NCBI RefSeq assembly: GCF_030553305.1
Contig: NZ_JARRAH010000001.1
Location: 2,718,163-2,782,162 of the forward strand
Reading direction: 5' to 3'
DNA length: 64,000 bases
DNA from: Halomarina ordinaria
GTDB taxonomy: Archaea > Halobacteriota > Halobacteria > Halobacteriales > Haloarculaceae
Below the pieces are notes generated by a model, which saw only the letters and a program-made list of their open reading frames with translations, made no database searches and was not told the DNA's origin. Shown piece after piece: positions 32,404 through 42,410 of this stretch; position 1 is the stretch's first letter; every line of letters starts with the position of its first letter. The translations under genes were made by a program, and so were the position numbers.

Positions 32404-33594
32404 TCACGTCGAGAGCGTCTCGTCCAGCCAGTCGTAGACGACACCCGTCGCCAGCCGCAGGTTCCCCACCTGACAGTGCTCGCCTGCGCCCTCTTCCGCG
32501 GTGAACACGCGGAGCGTCGCGGGGGCGGTCAGGTCCTCGACGAACTCCTCGGCCAGTTCCAGCGGGACGAAGTGGTCGTCCTCGCCCGCGAGCACCAGCG
32601 TCGGGCAGTCGATGCGGTGCGTGACGGGGGTCAGGGAGTACTCCCGGAGGGTGCGCTGGAGCTCCGCCGCCGAGTCGACGCCGAACACCCACCGCGAGTT
32701 CGAGAGCAGCCAGCGCGCCTCGACGCTGAACCGACCGCCGACGGCGGCCAGCGCGTTCACGAGGCGGTCGGGGGCGTACAGCAACGCCCGCGCCAGTCGC
32801 GGCGTCTCGACCGCCGACGCCCGCCAGAGGTCGTGCATGTGGTCGAACGCGACGCACGCCGCGATTCGGTCGTCGAACGCCGCCGCCCGCGGCGCGTAGT
32901 ACCCCCCGAAACTGACGCCGACCAGCGCCATCCGCGACTCGTCCACGTGCTCGCGTCCTTCGAGGGCGTCGAGCACCGGCCCGACGACGTGCTCCCAGTC
33001 GGGCCGGGCGGTCAGCCCCTCCTCGCGGAGCGGTGCGCCCTGTCCCGGCCCCTCGAAGAGCACCACGTCGTAGCCCCGTGCGAGCGCCTCGGGCACGCCA
33101 CAGAGGAAGTAGAGTTCCTCGCAGAGCGAGTCGAACCCGCCGAGACAGACGACCGTCGGGCGCGGTCCCGTCCCACCCGAGGCGAAGACGTATCCCGGCA
33201 GCGTCGTCCCCTCGTAGGGTATCGCCACGCGTTCCGGGGGTACGTCGAGGAGGGCAGTTCCCGACCGGAACGTCGCCCGACTCCGCTCGTAGGTCGGTCG
33301 ACGCCGCGGGTCGTCGGTCGGGAGGAAGAACTCGGCGGTCCGGTAGTAGGTGTGCGCGCGCAGGAAGGCGAAGCGGGCCGTCCGGTCGTGCCCCGCCTCA
33401 CGGGCCTCCTCGGCCGTCCGCTCGACCCGCGCCGCGGTTCGGCGCCACTCGTCGTACCAGGCTTCCGTGTCGCCGTCGTCGATGCGCTCGACGGTCGCGA
33501 GCACCTCGCCGGGCTCTGCGCCGCCGAAGGTGGTGTAGGCCAGCGCCCGGAGCGTCTGGTAGTCGAACGCCCGCCCGGAGAAGTGGACACGCAT
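32404..33594 (-). CDS. Alpha/beta hydrolase
   Basis: A 396-aa protein with a helical N-terminal part (about 1-110) and an alpha/beta hydrolase core. PRPTVVCLGGFDSLCEELYF near 145 is the start of the core, GVSFGGYYAPRAA near 220 contains the nucleophile Ser in GxSxG, LAGEDDHFVPLE near 335 the acid, and GEHCQVGN near 372 the His. The arrangement with a helical lid in front resembles FrsA/DUF1100-type and 2,6-dihydropseudooxynicotine-hydrolase-like enzymes. The substrate is unknown. It stands alone between the glycan cluster and mutL. Confidence 0.82.
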   Translation of the reverse strand: MRVHFSGRAFDYQTLRALAYTTFGGAEPGEVLATVERIDDGDTEAWYDEWRRTAARVERTAEEAREAGHDRTARFAFLRAHTYYRTAEFFLPTDDPRRRPTYERSRATFRSGTALLDVPPERVAIPYEGTTLPGYVFASGGTGPRPTVVCLGGFDSLCEELYFLCGVPEALARGYDVVLFEGPGQGAPLREEGLTARPDWEHVVGPVLDALEGREHVDESRMALVGVSFGGYYAPRAAAFDDRIAACVAFDHMHDLWRASAVETPRLARALLYAPDRLVNALAAVGGRFSVEARWLLSNSRWVFGVDSAAELQRTLREYSLTPVTHRIDCPTLVLAGEDDHFVPLELAEEFVEDLTAPATLRVFTAEEGAGEHCQVGNLRLATGVVYDWLDETLST

Positions 33595-33646
33595 GCGGGT
33601 GGAGAGGGTTGGAGGTAGTATGGACGTTGCGCGAGTGCGAGCGCGA

Positions 33647-35299
33647 CTACCCCAGCCGGGTCGCGCTGCGCTCGAACCCCTTCGCCAGTGTCGCCTCGTC
33701 GATGCGCAGCACCGTCGGGCGGCCGTGCGGGCAGGCGTAGGGCTGGGTGCACTCGCCGAGGCGGTCGAGCAACTCGGCCGCCTCCGCCCGCGAGAGCGCG
33801 TCGCCCGCCTTCAGCGAGGGGTGACACGCCAGGTCGGCCAGCAGCGCGTCGCGCGGGTCGTCCGGCCGCTCACCCGTCAGGAGCGTGTCGAGGGTGTCCT
33901 TCAGCGCGCGGGGGTCGGCCACCCGCCCGAGCGGTGCGGGCACGCCCGTCACCCGGTAGCTGTCGCCGCCGAAGGGTTCGACGCGGAAGCCGGCCGCCTC
34001 CAGCACCTCGCGGTGGGCGTCGAGGAGGGCCACCTCCCGCGTCGACAGCGAGAGGGTCGCGGGCGGGTCGAGCGGCGCGCTCGGCACCGCCCCGTCGACG
34101 GCGGCGCGCAGGCGCTCGTAGTTCACCCGCTCGTGGGCCGCGTGCTGGTCGACCACGAGGAGGTCGCCCTCCGCCTCGCAGAGCAGGTAGAGCCCGCGGA
34201 ACTGACCGATGACGCTCAGGTCCTCGAAGCGCGACTCCGCCGGCGCGAGCGCCGTCTCCGTGTCGAAGGCCACGTCTGCGGCGCGCGCGAGGTCCGCCGT
34301 CGAGAGCGCCTCCCGGACCGCCCGCTCCACCACGTCGGCGACTCCCTCCGGGTCCCGGAGCCTGACCTCCCGTTTCGCTGGGTGGACGTTCTGGTCGACC
34401 GCGTCGGGCGCGAGCGAGACACGCACCGCCGCGACCGGCCAGCGGTCGCCGGGGAGGAGCTCCCCGTAGCCCGCGACTACGGCCGCCCGGAGGTCGCCGT
34501 CCCGGACGGGCCGGCCGTTGACGGCCACGTAGACGTGCTCCTTCGAGGCGCGCGTCACCGAGGGGTAGCAGGCGACGCCGGCGACCCGGACGTCCCCGTC
34601 CCCACCGTCGCCCTCGTCGTTCGCGGCCAGCGACGCGCTCTGTCCGGCGACCGCCCGGTCGTAGACGGCGAGGAGGGCGTCGACGTCCGCGCCCGTCCCC
34701 GGCGCCGAGAGCACGGTCCGGCCGTCGTGGGTGAGTCGGAAGCGCACGTCCGGGTGGGCGAGCGCGTACCGCGAGAGCGCGTCGCTCACGCGCGCGAACT
34801 CCCGCTTCGGCGTCCCGAGCGACTCGCGGCGCGCCGGCACGCGCGCGAACAGGTCGCGCACCTCGACGGTCGTCCCGACGGCGTGACCGGCCGCCTCGAC
34901 GCCCGTCTCGCCGCCCTCGACGGTGACGCGCGTCCCGCTCGCGCCCTCCCCCTCGGCTCTCGTCGTGACTACCAGGTCCGCCACCTCCGCGATGCTCGGG
35001 AGCGCCTCGCCGCGGAAGCCGAGCGTCGACACGCGCTCGACGCCCTCGACGCCGGACAGTTTGCTCGTCGTGTGGCGCTCGACGGCGAGGACGGCGTCGT
35101 CGCGGCCCATCCCGTGACCGTCGTCGGTGACGCGAATCAGGTCCAGCCCGGCGTTCTCGACACCGACTTCGACGCTCGTCGCGCCGGCGTCGAGCGCGTT
35201 CTCGACGAGTTCGCGGACGACGCTCGCCGGCCGGGTCACCACCTCGCCGGCGGCGATGCGCGCCACCGTCGTCTCGTCGAGGCGCTCAATCGTCGCCAT
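33647..35299 (-). CDS. mutL: DNA mismatch repair protein MutL
   Basis: A 550-aa GHKL ATPase that couples mismatch recognition by MutS to strand removal. N-terminal ATPase motifs: [20 protein letters not shown] near residue 28, [12 protein letters not shown] near 55 and [16 protein letters not shown] near 90. The C-terminal part carries [12 protein letters not shown] (the DQHAx2Ex4E metal motif), [10 protein letters not shown] and CPHGRPT, so it belongs to the endonuclease-active MutL group rather than the E. coli type. It overlaps mutS by 14 nt at its start, so the pair is one operon. Confidence 0.95.
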   Translation of the reverse strand: MATIERLDETTVARIAAGEVVTRPASVVRELVENALDAGATSVEVGVENAGLDLIRVTDDGHGMGRDDAVLAVERHTTSKLSGVEGVERVSTLGFRGEALPSIAEVADLVVTTRAEGEGASGTRVTVEGGETGVEAAGHAVGTTVEVRDLFARVPARRESLGTPKREFARVSDALSRYALAHPDVRFRLTHDGRTVLSAPGTGADVDALLAVYDRAVAGQSASLAANDEGDGGDGDVRVAGVACYPSVTRASKEHVYVAVNGRPVRDGDLRAAVVAGYGELLPGDRWPVAAVRVSLAPDAVDQNVHPAKREVRLRDPEGVADVVERAVREALSTADLARAADVAFDTETALAPAESRFEDLSVIGQFRGLYLLCEAEGDLLVVDQHAAHERVNYERLRAAVDGAVPSAPLDPPATLSLSTREVALLDAHREVLEAAGFRVEPFGGDSYRVTGVPAPLGRVADPRALKDTLDTLLTGERPDDPRDALLADLACHPSLKAGDALSRAEAAELLDRLGECTQPYACPHGRPTVLRIDEATLAKGFERSATRLG

Positions 35300-38027
35300 C
35301 GAGCCTCCCCTGCAGGTCGTGCAGGTAGGTGAGCGCCTCCAGGGGCGTCATGGCCGCGATGGACAGCCCCCGTATCTCCTCGAGTGCGGCCGCGGCCTCG
35401 CTCGCCGCCTCCCCCTCGCCCGTCGTCGGGACCCCGTCGACCGCCGGCGAGTCCGACGCACTCGAACCGATTCGCCCGTCCGGGTCGTCGGTCCCCCCGG
35501 AGTCGTCCACAGGGTCGTCGCCTCCGTCGACGCTCGTCCCGTTCGCCGCCCCGTGTCCGTTCTGTACCGTCTCGCCGCCGGCGAACGCCTCCAGCGTCAC
35601 CGTCTCCCTCCCCTCGTCGGGCAGGCCGTCTTCGAGCAGCGCGCGCGAGCGCTCGATGACCGTCCCGGGGACGCCCGCGAGGCGGGCCACCTCCACGCCG
35701 TAGGAGGCCTCCGCGGCCCCCTGGGCGACGCTGTGGAGGAAGGTGACCGTCTCGCCGTCGCGCTCGACGGCGAAGTGGAGGTTCTGGACGCCGGGGCGGT
35801 CCCCGGCGAGGCGGGTCAGTTCGTGGTAGTGGGTGGCGAACAGCGTCGTCGCGCCCACCTCGTCGTCGAGGAACTCCGTCACCGCCCACGCGATGGCCCG
35901 GCCGTCGGCGGTACTCGTCCCCCGGCCCACCTCGTCGAGCAGGACCAGCGAGTCCTCGGTAGCGTTGTGGAGGATGTCGGTGAGTTCGGCCATCTCGCGC
36001 ATGAACGTGGAGTGCCCGCCCGCGATGTCGTCGCTCGCGCCGACGCGGGTGAAGACGGCGTCCGTCACGGGGAGTCGCGCCCGCCGGGCGGGGACGAAAC
36101 TCCCCACCTGCGCGAGGACGACGACGAGCGCCACCTGCCGCATGTACGTCGACTTCCCGCTCATGTTCGGCCCCGTGACGACGGCGAACGGTCGCTCGCG
36201 CAGGTCGGCGTCGTTCGGGACGAACGCCTCCTGGGTCGTCTCGACGACCGGGTGACGCCCGGCCTCGATGTGGACCCCCTCGCTCCCGAACTCCGGGCGG
36301 TGGTAGTCGCGTTCGACGGCGACGTGCGCCAGCGCCGCGAGCACGTCGAGCTCGGCGAGCACGCCCGCGACGCGCTGGACGCGCTCGGCCGCCGCCGCCA
36401 CCTCCTCGCGCACCTCCGTGAACAGGCGGTACTCGCGGGCGTCGGCGCGCTCTGCGGCGCCGAGTATCTCGTCCTCGCGGCGCTTCAACTCGGGCGTGTA
36501 GAACCGTTCCGAGTTCTTCAGCGTCTGGCGACGGGTGTAGTCGTCGGGGACCGCGTCGAGGTTCGGGTTCGTCACCTCGATGTAGTAGCCGTGGACCTCG
36601 TTGTAGCCGACCTTCAGCGAGTCGATGCCCGTGCGCTCGCGCTCGCTCGCCTCCAGGTCGGCGACCCACTCCCGGCCGTCGCGCTCGGTCGCCCGCAGGT
36701 CGTCGAGGTCGTCGTCGAACCCCTCGCGGATGACGCCCCCCTCCGTCACCTCGATGGGCGGTTCGGGGTGGATGGCCCGCCCGACGAGACCGCGGACGTC
36801 CGCCAGGTCGTCGAGCGCGTCCCGGCGCTCCCGGAGGGCGTCGCACTCTACGTCCGCGAGCGCCGCCTTCAGTTCGGGGACCACGTCGAGCGTCGCCTTC
36901 AGCGAGCGGAGGTCGCGGGCGTTCGCCCGGCCGCGCGAGACGCGCGTGACGAGGCGCTCGACGTCGTAGACGTCGCGCAGCAGGTCTCGAGCCTCCTCGC
37001 GGACGAGCGACAGGCGCGTCAGCTCCTCGACGGCGTCGTGGCGCGCCTCGATGCGCTCGCGGTCGAGCAGCGGGCGGCGCAGCCAGTGGGTGAGTTCGCG
37101 CCGCCCGAGCGCGCACGACGTCTCGTCGACGACGCCGAGCAGGGTGTGGGCGTCGCCCCCCTCGCGGTTCTCGAACACCTCCAGCGACCGGAGCGCGGTG
37201 GCGTCGAGGCGCATCCCCTCGCGGGGGTCGTAGCGCGTGAGCCGCGTGATGTACGCCAGTCCGCCGGCGTCGACGCCCTGGGTGTACTCGGCGTACCCGA
37301 GGAGGGCGCCGGCGGCGCGCAGTTCGGCCGTCCCCGAGAGCACCGACTCCGGCGTGGCGACGTACGCCGAGACCCGCTCGCGGGCGGTCGACGGCTCGAA
37401 GCGCTCGTCCGGGACGGGCGTGCGCATCCCCTCGACGTCGAAGGCGTGGTCGAGGTCGGGCGCCGCGATGACCTCCGCCGGCGCGAAGCGGTTCAGTTCG
37501 TCCTGGACCACCGTCGGACGGGCGCTCGTGACGCGGAACTCGCCGGTCGAGACGTCGACGAACGCGACGCCGACCTCCTCCCCGTCCGGCGCGGGCGCCA
37601 GCGCGGCGAGGTAGGTGTTCCCGCCGGCGGCGAGCAGTTCGTCCTCGACAACGGTCCCCGGCGTGACGACGCGCGTCACCGCCCGGTCGACCAGTCCCGA
37701 CGCCTCCGCCGGGTCCTCGACCTGGTCGGCGATGGCGACGCGGTAGCCGGCACCCAGCAGCGTCTCGACGTAGGGGGCGACGTTGTCGATGGGGACGCCC
37801 GCCATCGGGTAGGTGCCCGTCGAGTCCTCGCGCTGGGTGAGCGTTATCTCGCAGACGCGGGCGGCCGCCTCGGCGGCCTCGCAGAACAGCTCGTAGAAGT
37901 CACCGACCTGGAAGAGCACGAGCGCGTCGTCGTACTCCTCGGTGAGCGAGAAGTACTGCGACAGCATCGGCGTCAGCTCCTCGCGTCTGGCGGCCATCTT
38001 CGCCGGCGGCCCGGTGACCGACTCCAT
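35286..38027 (-). CDS. mutS: DNA mismatch repair protein MutS
   Basis: A 913-aa MutS1-type mismatch sensor. The mismatch-reading motif [11 protein letters not shown] is at about residue 42, with the Phe that inserts beside the mispair. The connector, lever and clamp regions follow. The ATPase has Walker [20 protein letters not shown] near 615, and [20 protein letters not shown] near 690. A long acidic, low-complexity stretch near residues 820-880 precedes the C-terminal helical segment; it is typical of salt-adapted proteins. ATG at 38027 is placed 27 nt after a TATA-like element. Confidence 0.95.
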   Translation of the reverse strand: MESVTGPPAKMAARREELTPMLSQYFSLTEEYDDALVLFQVGDFYELFCEAAEAAARVCEITLTQREDSTGTYPMAGVPIDNVAPYVETLLGAGYRVAIADQVEDPAEASGLVDRAVTRVVTPGTVVEDELLAAGGNTYLAALAPAPDGEEVGVAFVDVSTGEFRVTSARPTVVQDELNRFAPAEVIAAPDLDHAFDVEGMRTPVPDERFEPSTARERVSAYVATPESVLSGTAELRAAGALLGYAEYTQGVDAGGLAYITRLTRYDPREGMRLDATALRSLEVFENREGGDAHTLLGVVDETSCALGRRELTHWLRRPLLDRERIEARHDAVEELTRLSLVREEARDLLRDVYDVERLVTRVSRGRANARDLRSLKATLDVVPELKAALADVECDALRERRDALDDLADVRGLVGRAIHPEPPIEVTEGGVIREGFDDDLDDLRATERDGREWVADLEASERERTGIDSLKVGYNEVHGYYIEVTNPNLDAVPDDYTRRQTLKNSERFYTPELKRREDEILGAAERADAREYRLFTEVREEVAAAAERVQRVAGVLAELDVLAALAHVAVERDYHRPEFGSEGVHIEAGRHPVVETTQEAFVPNDADLRERPFAVVTGPNMSGKSTYMRQVALVVVLAQVGSFVPARRARLPVTDAVFTRVGASDDIAGGHSTFMREMAELTDILHNATEDSLVLLDEVGRGTSTADGRAIAWAVTEFLDDEVGATTLFATHYHELTRLAGDRPGVQNLHFAVERDGETVTFLHSVAQGAAEASYGVEVARLAGVPGTVIERSRALLEDGLPDEGRETVTLEAFAGGETVQNGHGAANGTSVDGGDDPVDDSGGTDDPDGRIGSSASDSPAVDGVPTTGEGEAASEAAAALEEIRGLSIAAMTPLEALTYLHDLQGRLDGDD

Positions 38028-38099
38028 GCCCGGAACACGACGCCGGCGTACAAATGTTGCGTGCCTCGCGGCCGCCGCGTCACCCGAATGTCGGCGCGC

Positions 38100-39884
38100 T
38101 CACTCGACGGTGACGCTCTTGGCGAGGTTGCGCGGCTTGTCGATGGAGCGCCCGAGCATCGCGGCGGTGTGGTAGGCCACCAGCTGTAACTGGATGTTCG
38201 CGAGCATGGCGGCCGTCCGCGGCTCGCCGGCCGGGATGCGCAGGACGTGGTCGGCGTAGCGTTCGACGTCGGACTGCCCGTCGGTGACGGCGATGACCGG
38301 CGCGTCGCGCGCCTCGACTTCCTTCACGTTCCCGATGGTCTTTCGCGCCTGCTCGCCGTCGCCCGTGACGACGGCGAAGACGGGCGTCTCGCTCGTGACG
38401 AGCGCGAGCGGGCCGTGTTTCAACTCGCCCGCCGCGAAGCCCTCGGCGTGCTCGTAGGTTATCTCCTTGAACTTCAGCGCCCCCTCCAGCGCGACCGGGT
38501 AGCTGAGCCCCCGGCCGATGAAGAAGAAGGCGTCCGAGTCGACGTACTCCTCGGCCACCTCGCGGGCCGTCGACTCGTCGAGGACGGCCTGGACGTTCCC
38601 GGGGAGTTTCCGGAGCGCGCCGATGGCGTCGCGGTCGCCGTCGCCCGTCGACAGCGCGAGCAGGGTGAGCGCGACGACCTGTGCGGCGAACGTCTTGGTC
38701 GCGGCGACGCCGATCTCAGGGCCGGCGCGGACGTAGAGCGCCTGGTCGCACTCGCGGGCGGCCGTCGAACCGACGACGTTCGTCACCGCGAGGGTGCGCG
38801 CCCCGCGCCGGCGCGCCTCGCGCAGTGCGCTCAGCGTGTCGGCCGTCTCCCCGCTCTGGGTGACGCCGACGACGAGGTCGTCGCCGATGGGCGGCGTCGC
38901 GGTGGCGTACTCGCTCGCGAGGAACGCCTGTGCGGGGATGCCCGACTGCTGGAGGAGCTGTGCGCCGAACAGCGCGGCGTGGTAGGAGGTGCCGCAGGCG
39001 ACGAACTGGACGCGCTCGGGGGCGAAGTCGACGTCGACCGACACCTTGCCGTCCATCTCGTTGACCCGCTCGCGGAGACACTGGCGCAGCGCCCGGGGCT
39101 GCTCGTGTATCTCCTTCAGCATGAAGTGGTCGTAGCCGCTCTTGCCCGTCTCCTCGGGGTCCCACTCGACGGTATGGACCGGCTTGTCGACGAGCGACCC
39201 GGTCGCGTCGGTGACGTGCCAGCCGTCGGCCTCGATGACCGCGAACTCGCCGTCGTCGATGTAGACCACCTGGTCGGTGAACTCCCGGAACGCGGGGACG
39301 TCGCTCGCGAGGAAGTGGGCGTCCTCCGCGATGCCGAGGACGAGCGGGGAGTCGTTGCGCGCGGCGAACACGCGGTCGACGTCCGCGATGACCACCGCGA
39401 TGGCGTAGCTCCCGTCGATGCGCTCGATGGCGGACCGGACCGCCGTCTCGGGGTCGTCGCCCGCCATGAGGCGCTCCTCGATGAGGTGGGGGACGACCTC
39501 GGTGTCGGTGTCGCTCCGGAAGGTGTGACCGTTGTCGGTCAACCGGTCGCGCAGCTCCTGGTAGTTCTCGATGATGCCGTTGTGGACGACGGCGACCTCG
39601 CCCGTGCAGTCGCGGTGGGGGTGGGCGTTCGCGTCGGTGGGGGGACCGTGCGTCGACCAGCGGGTGTGGCCGATGCCGACGCTCCCGGCGAGGTCCGTCT
39701 CGCTCTCGGCGAGTGCGTCCCGGAGGGCGTCGAGTTCGCCCGCACGCTTCTCGACCTGCACGTCGCTTCCCGAGAGCGCGACGCCGGCGGAGTCGTAGCC
39801 GCGGTACTCCAGTTTCGAGAGGCCGTGGACGAGCGTGTCGAGCGTCCGCCCCTCGTGGCCGGCACAGCCGATGATGCCGCACAT
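38100..39884 (-). CDS. glmS: Glutamine-fructose-6-phosphate aminotransferase (isomerizing)
   Basis: A 594-aa enzyme that makes glucosamine-6-phosphate from fructose-6-phosphate and glutamine, the entry into UDP-GlcNAc. The mature N-terminus MCGIIGCAG has the nucleophile Cys2. GHTRWSTHGPPTDANAHPH and FRSDTDTEVV belong to the glutaminase domain; two SIS domains follow (FVACGTSYHAALFGAQLL near 298; GRGLSYPVALEGALKFKEIT near 470). The C-terminus ends KPRNLAKSVTVE, the expected catalytic Lys/Glu tail. It overlaps the stop of the GlmU-like gene by one base (TGATG), so both steps are one operon. Confidence 0.95.
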   Translation of the reverse strand: MCGIIGCAGHEGRTLDTLVHGLSKLEYRGYDSAGVALSGSDVQVEKRAGELDALRDALAESETDLAGSVGIGHTRWSTHGPPTDANAHPHRDCTGEVAVVHNGIIENYQELRDRLTDNGHTFRSDTDTEVVPHLIEERLMAGDDPETAVRSAIERIDGSYAIAVVIADVDRVFAARNDSPLVLGIAEDAHFLASDVPAFREFTDQVVYIDDGEFAVIEADGWHVTDATGSLVDKPVHTVEWDPEETGKSGYDHFMLKEIHEQPRALRQCLRERVNEMDGKVSVDVDFAPERVQFVACGTSYHAALFGAQLLQQSGIPAQAFLASEYATATPPIGDDLVVGVTQSGETADTLSALREARRRGARTLAVTNVVGSTAARECDQALYVRAGPEIGVAATKTFAAQVVALTLLALSTGDGDRDAIGALRKLPGNVQAVLDESTAREVAEEYVDSDAFFFIGRGLSYPVALEGALKFKEITYEHAEGFAAGELKHGPLALVTSETPVFAVVTGDGEQARKTIGNVKEVEARDAPVIAVTDGQSDVERYADHVLRIPAGEPRTAAMLANIQLQLVAYHTAAMLGRSIDKPRNLAKSVTVE

Positions 39885-41077
39885 CAGCGGACCACCCGCG
39901 CGTTCGCGCGGACGCGACCGTCGACGACGACGCCGGTCCCCAGTCGGGCGTTCGTCCCGACGAGCGCGCCGGGGACGCAGGTGACGCCGCCCTCGGCGCG
40001 CACGCGGTCGGCGAAGACGGCACCGAGACGCTCGTGGAACACCGAATCGCCGACGCGAACCTCGGCGGGACCGCCGGGAACCGTCGTGTCAGCCCCGAGG
40101 TGGACGTCCTGGCCGGCCACGCAGTCGAGCAGGGTCGACCCCGGCGCGACGCGACAGTCGGTGTCGAGGACGGCCCGCGCGAGCGTCGTGTTCGCGCTGA
40201 CGGTCGTGTTGCGCCCCAGCGCGACGTTCGGTCCGATGACGGCGCCGGCGGCCACCTCGCAGTCGGGGCCGACGACGACCGGCGCCTGGAGGCTCGCGTC
40301 GTCGTTGACGCGGGCGCTGTCCGCCACCCAGACACCCGGGGTGCGCTGGTGTCCCTCGACGATGCCGTGGCGCAGGACCTCCGTCGCGACGGTCAGCAGG
40401 TCCCACGGGTAGGTCGCGTCGACCCAGAGGCCGTCGGTGCGGACCGCCCGCACCGCGTCCTCCTCGATGAGTCGCTCGACGCCGCTGGTCAGCGGGAGCG
40501 CCCCGTTCTCGTACTCCGTGGCCGCGAGCGCGTCGAACACCGAGCGGTCGAAGAGGTAGACGCCGGCGTTGATGAGGCGGTAGTCGTCGTCGCTCGGCTT
40601 CTCGACCAGCGCGGTGATGCGGTCCGTCTCGGCGTCCATCGTCACCGCGCCGTAGCGCCGCGCGTGCCGGTGTTCGAGGACGGCGAGGGTCGCCGCGTCC
40701 GCCGGGTCGGCGGCCTCGACCACCGACTCGACGAGGCCCGTATCCACGACGCGGTCGCCGTTGACGACCACGAAGGAGTCCTCGACGACGCTCGCGGCCT
40801 GCTGGAGGGCGTGACCGCTCCCGAGTTGCTTGCTCTGGATGACGTACTCGACGGGGACGTCGCGGTAACTCGGGCCGAAGTGGTCCTGGACCCGGTCGCG
40901 CTTGTAGCCGACGACGAGGACGATACGCTCGATGCCCGCGTCGATGAGCGCGTCGAGGACGTACTCGAGGATGGGGCGGTTCGCCGCGGGGAGCATCGGC
41001 TTGGGCCGGTTGTGGGTGAGCGGATGTAACCGACTCCCCTCCCCGGCCGCAAGTACGACGCCGGTGTCGATGTCCAT
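39884..41077 (-). CDS. GlmU-like bifunctional sugar-1-phosphate nucleotidyltransferase/acetyltransferase
   Basis: A 397-aa protein with an N-terminal nucleotidyltransferase (VVLAAGEGSRLHPLTHNRPK followed by PM, FVVVNGDRVVDTG near 97) and a C-terminal left-handed beta-helix of hexapeptide repeats from about residue 245 (VWVADSARVNDDASLQAPVV, then VGPDCEVAAGAVIGPNVALG). This is the archaeal type that acetylates glucosamine-1-phosphate and forms UDP-GlcNAc, or acts on glucose-1-phosphate. It lies immediately upstream of glmS on the same strand, with TGATG overlap, which strongly supports the amino-sugar role. Confidence 0.88.
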   Translation of the reverse strand: MDIDTGVVLAAGEGSRLHPLTHNRPKPMLPAANRPILEYVLDALIDAGIERIVLVVGYKRDRVQDHFGPSYRDVPVEYVIQSKQLGSGHALQQAASVVEDSFVVVNGDRVVDTGLVESVVEAADPADAATLAVLEHRHARRYGAVTMDAETDRITALVEKPSDDDYRLINAGVYLFDRSVFDALAATEYENGALPLTSGVERLIEEDAVRAVRTDGLWVDATYPWDLLTVATEVLRHGIVEGHQRTPGVWVADSARVNDDASLQAPVVVGPDCEVAAGAVIGPNVALGRNTTVSANTTLARAVLDTDCRVAPGSTLLDCVAGQDVHLGADTTVPGGPAEVRVGDSVFHERLGAVFADRVRAEGGVTCVPGALVGTNARLGTGVVVDGRVRANARVVR

Positions 41078-41128
41078 GCTCTTCCCGCGTCCTACGCCGC
41101 CGTCAAAGTTCTGTTCTCCCGTCCCCGG

Positions 41129-41632
41129 TCAGAACTCCTCGAGGGCCGCGTAGAACACCGCCGCGAGCGCGAGGTGCTGGCGCATCGCCCGTTCGACGCG
41201 ATGTGCACCGTCGACGGTGTCGGCCAGGCGGTACTCCTTCGTCCTGACCATCTCCTGGGCGTCGAGGAACCCCGCGTCGGCCAGGCCGTGCAGGCGAGGG
41301 TACACCGTCCCCGGACTCAACTGCGCCCCGAAGTGGTCGGTGAGGTCGCCAATCAGCGCCTTCCCGTGGGTCTTCGACTCGCGCACGCCGACGAGGACGA
41401 GCAGCAGCTCGTCGAGGTTCGCCTTCACGAGTTCCTCGTCGAAGCCGAACTCGTCGTCGGAGAAGCGGTCGTCGAGGGCACCGCGGACGACGCGCTCGAC
41501 ACGCGCGTCGGGGTCGTCGGCCGCGTCGTCGGCCGTCTCCACGCTCTCGTGGAGTTCGTTGTACAGCGCCTCCACCGTGATGCCCGTTCGCGGACCGTCC
41601 GAGTCGTCGTCACGCGCCGTCGTCCCTACCAT
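41129..41632 (-). CDS. PadR-family transcriptional regulator
   Basis: A 167-aa protein. The N-terminal 60 residues are acidic and polar; residues about 70-145 form a PadR winged helix: LDELLLVLVGVRESKTHGKA (first helix region), HFGAQLSPGTVYPRLHGLAD (recognition helix) and MVRTKEYRLAD (wing), followed by a helix ending RQHLALAAVFYAALEEF. PadR proteins repress metabolic or efflux genes in response to a ligand, but the target here is unknown. The promoter has TATATA about 25 nt upstream of the ATG and is divergent from the HTH/DUF7521 pair, so the 117-nt gap holds two promoters. Confidence 0.78.
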   Translation of the reverse strand: MVGTTARDDDSDGPRTGITVEALYNELHESVETADDAADDPDARVERVVRGALDDRFSDDEFGFDEELVKANLDELLLVLVGVRESKTHGKALIGDLTDHFGAQLSPGTVYPRLHGLADAGFLDAQEMVRTKEYRLADTVDGAHRVERAMRQHLALAAVFYAALEEF

Positions 41633-41652
41633 GCCCGGAACATGTCTCTCTT

Positions 41653-41700
41653 GATATATAAGACTTATTTAATATCCGTAAATACAGAATCTATTTAATT
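41653..41700. promoter_or_regulatory. Divergent promoter region between the PadR gene and the HTH gene
   Basis: Very AT-rich. On the minus strand TATATA (41655-41660) lies 23-28 nt before the PadR ATG at 41632, so it is leaderless. On the plus strand TTATTTAATATCC (41665-41677) and CTATTTAATTG (41691-41701) are TATA-like and would place transcription starts just ahead of the GAGGTGATG at 41704. Confidence 0.45.
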
Positions 41701-41708
41701 GCGAGGTG

Positions 41709-41747
41709 ATGCAAACATCTATGATGGTAGAACCGTACTGTGTGTAA
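41709..41747 (+). other. Possible 12-codon upstream open reading frame
   Basis: ATG at 41709, preceded by the strong ribosome-binding-like GAGGTG, opens a frame reading MQTSMMVEPYCV and ending TAA at 41745-41747, only 2 nt before the GTG start of the HTH gene. This is the geometry of translational coupling or a regulatory leader peptide. It may also be chance. Confidence 0.35.
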
Positions 41748-41749
41748 CA

Positions 41750-42100
41750 GTGACCGACGAACAGCACGTTGAGGAGATTCTCGACACGATCGGCGACCCG
41801 AAGGCCCGCCTCATCCTCGCTGAGATAAGTCGAGGACCGCGGTCGGCGAAGGAACTGAGCGAGCGATGCGAGCTGTCACAACCGACGGTGTATCGACGAC
41901 TCGACATGTTGAAGGAACACGACCTCGTCGTCGGTCGGACGACCATCGTCGAGGACGGCAACCACTTCAAGCGCTACGAGTGTAACTTCAACAGCACGCT
42001 CATCTCCCTCGAAGACAGCGAGTACGACGTCCGCGTCTACCGGAACGAGAACCTCCCCGACCGGTTCACGCAGCTGTGGGACGACCTCCAGCGCGCATGA
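41750..42100 (+). CDS. ArsR-like winged-helix regulator
   Basis: A 116-aa protein when started at the GTG at 41750: MTDEQHVEEILDTIGDPKAR. The core is RLILAEISRGPRSAKELSER then CELSQPTVYRRLDMLKEHDL, an ArsR-like winged helix with wing VVGRTTIVEDGNHFKRYEC. An in-frame TTG at 41699 would add 17 residues with no domain value and would bypass a TAA-ended leader frame. The gene is followed at a 31-nt gap by a DUF7521 membrane protein. This HTH/DUF7521 pairing recurs in haloarchaea, and the pair may form a membrane-linked regulatory module. Confidence 0.75.
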   Translation: MTDEQHVEEILDTIGDPKARLILAEISRGPRSAKELSERCELSQPTVYRRLDMLKEHDLVVGRTTIVEDGNHFKRYECNFNSTLISLEDSEYDVRVYRNENLPDRFTQLWDDLQRA

Positions 42101-42120
42101 CGCTCGCGTCCGCCACGGGC

Positions 42121-42128
42121 GGAGGTGA
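42121..42128 (+). promoter_or_regulatory. Strong Shine-Dalgarno sequence
   Basis: GGAGGTGA, a full complement of the archaeal 16S 3' end, 3 nt before the GTG at 42132. It decides the GTG start of the DUF7521 gene and shows that this gene is translated from within a polycistronic mRNA. Confidence 0.7.
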
Positions 42129-42131
42129 CCC

Positions 42132-42407
42132 GTGTTAGACACCGTGCTCACCGTCGCGCTGATGGGGATGCGGCTGATACTGTTCGCGCTCTCGCTCGGT
42201 CTCACGCTCATCAGCTTCCAGGCGTACTCCCAGCGCGGCAGCACCACCCTCCAGTACGCCTTCATCGGCTTCGCCTTCATCAGCATGGGAACGGCGCTCA
42301 CCAGCCTCAGCTCGCAGGTCGAGGGGTGGGACCAGCTGTTCCAGCTCGTGGAGACGGTCCCCTTCATCGTCGGGTTCAGTATGCTCTACGTCTCGCTCTA
42401 CCGCTGA
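42132..42407 (+). CDS. DUF7521-type small membrane protein
   Basis: A 91-aa protein with three hydrophobic helices: about residues 5-27 (VALMGMRLILFALSLGLTLI), 42-62 and 72-90. The Gln-rich loop ISFQAYSQRGSTTLQYAFIG is characteristic of this haloarchaeal family. The start is GTG, with a near-perfect Shine-Dalgarno. It follows the ArsR-like gene as second gene of a two-gene unit. The molecular role is unknown; a signalling or sensor partner of the regulator is a reasonable inference. Confidence 0.7.
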   Translation: MLDTVLTVALMGMRLILFALSLGLTLISFQAYSQRGSTTLQYAFIGFAFISMGTALTSLSSQVEGWDQLFQLVETVPFIVGFSMLYVSLYR

Positions 42408-42410
42408 ATC

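Noticed and set aside
35127..38189. 1,020-codon open frame antisense to mutS
   Set aside because: MutS and MutL on the other strand are unmistakable; the antisense frame has biased composition without any motif.
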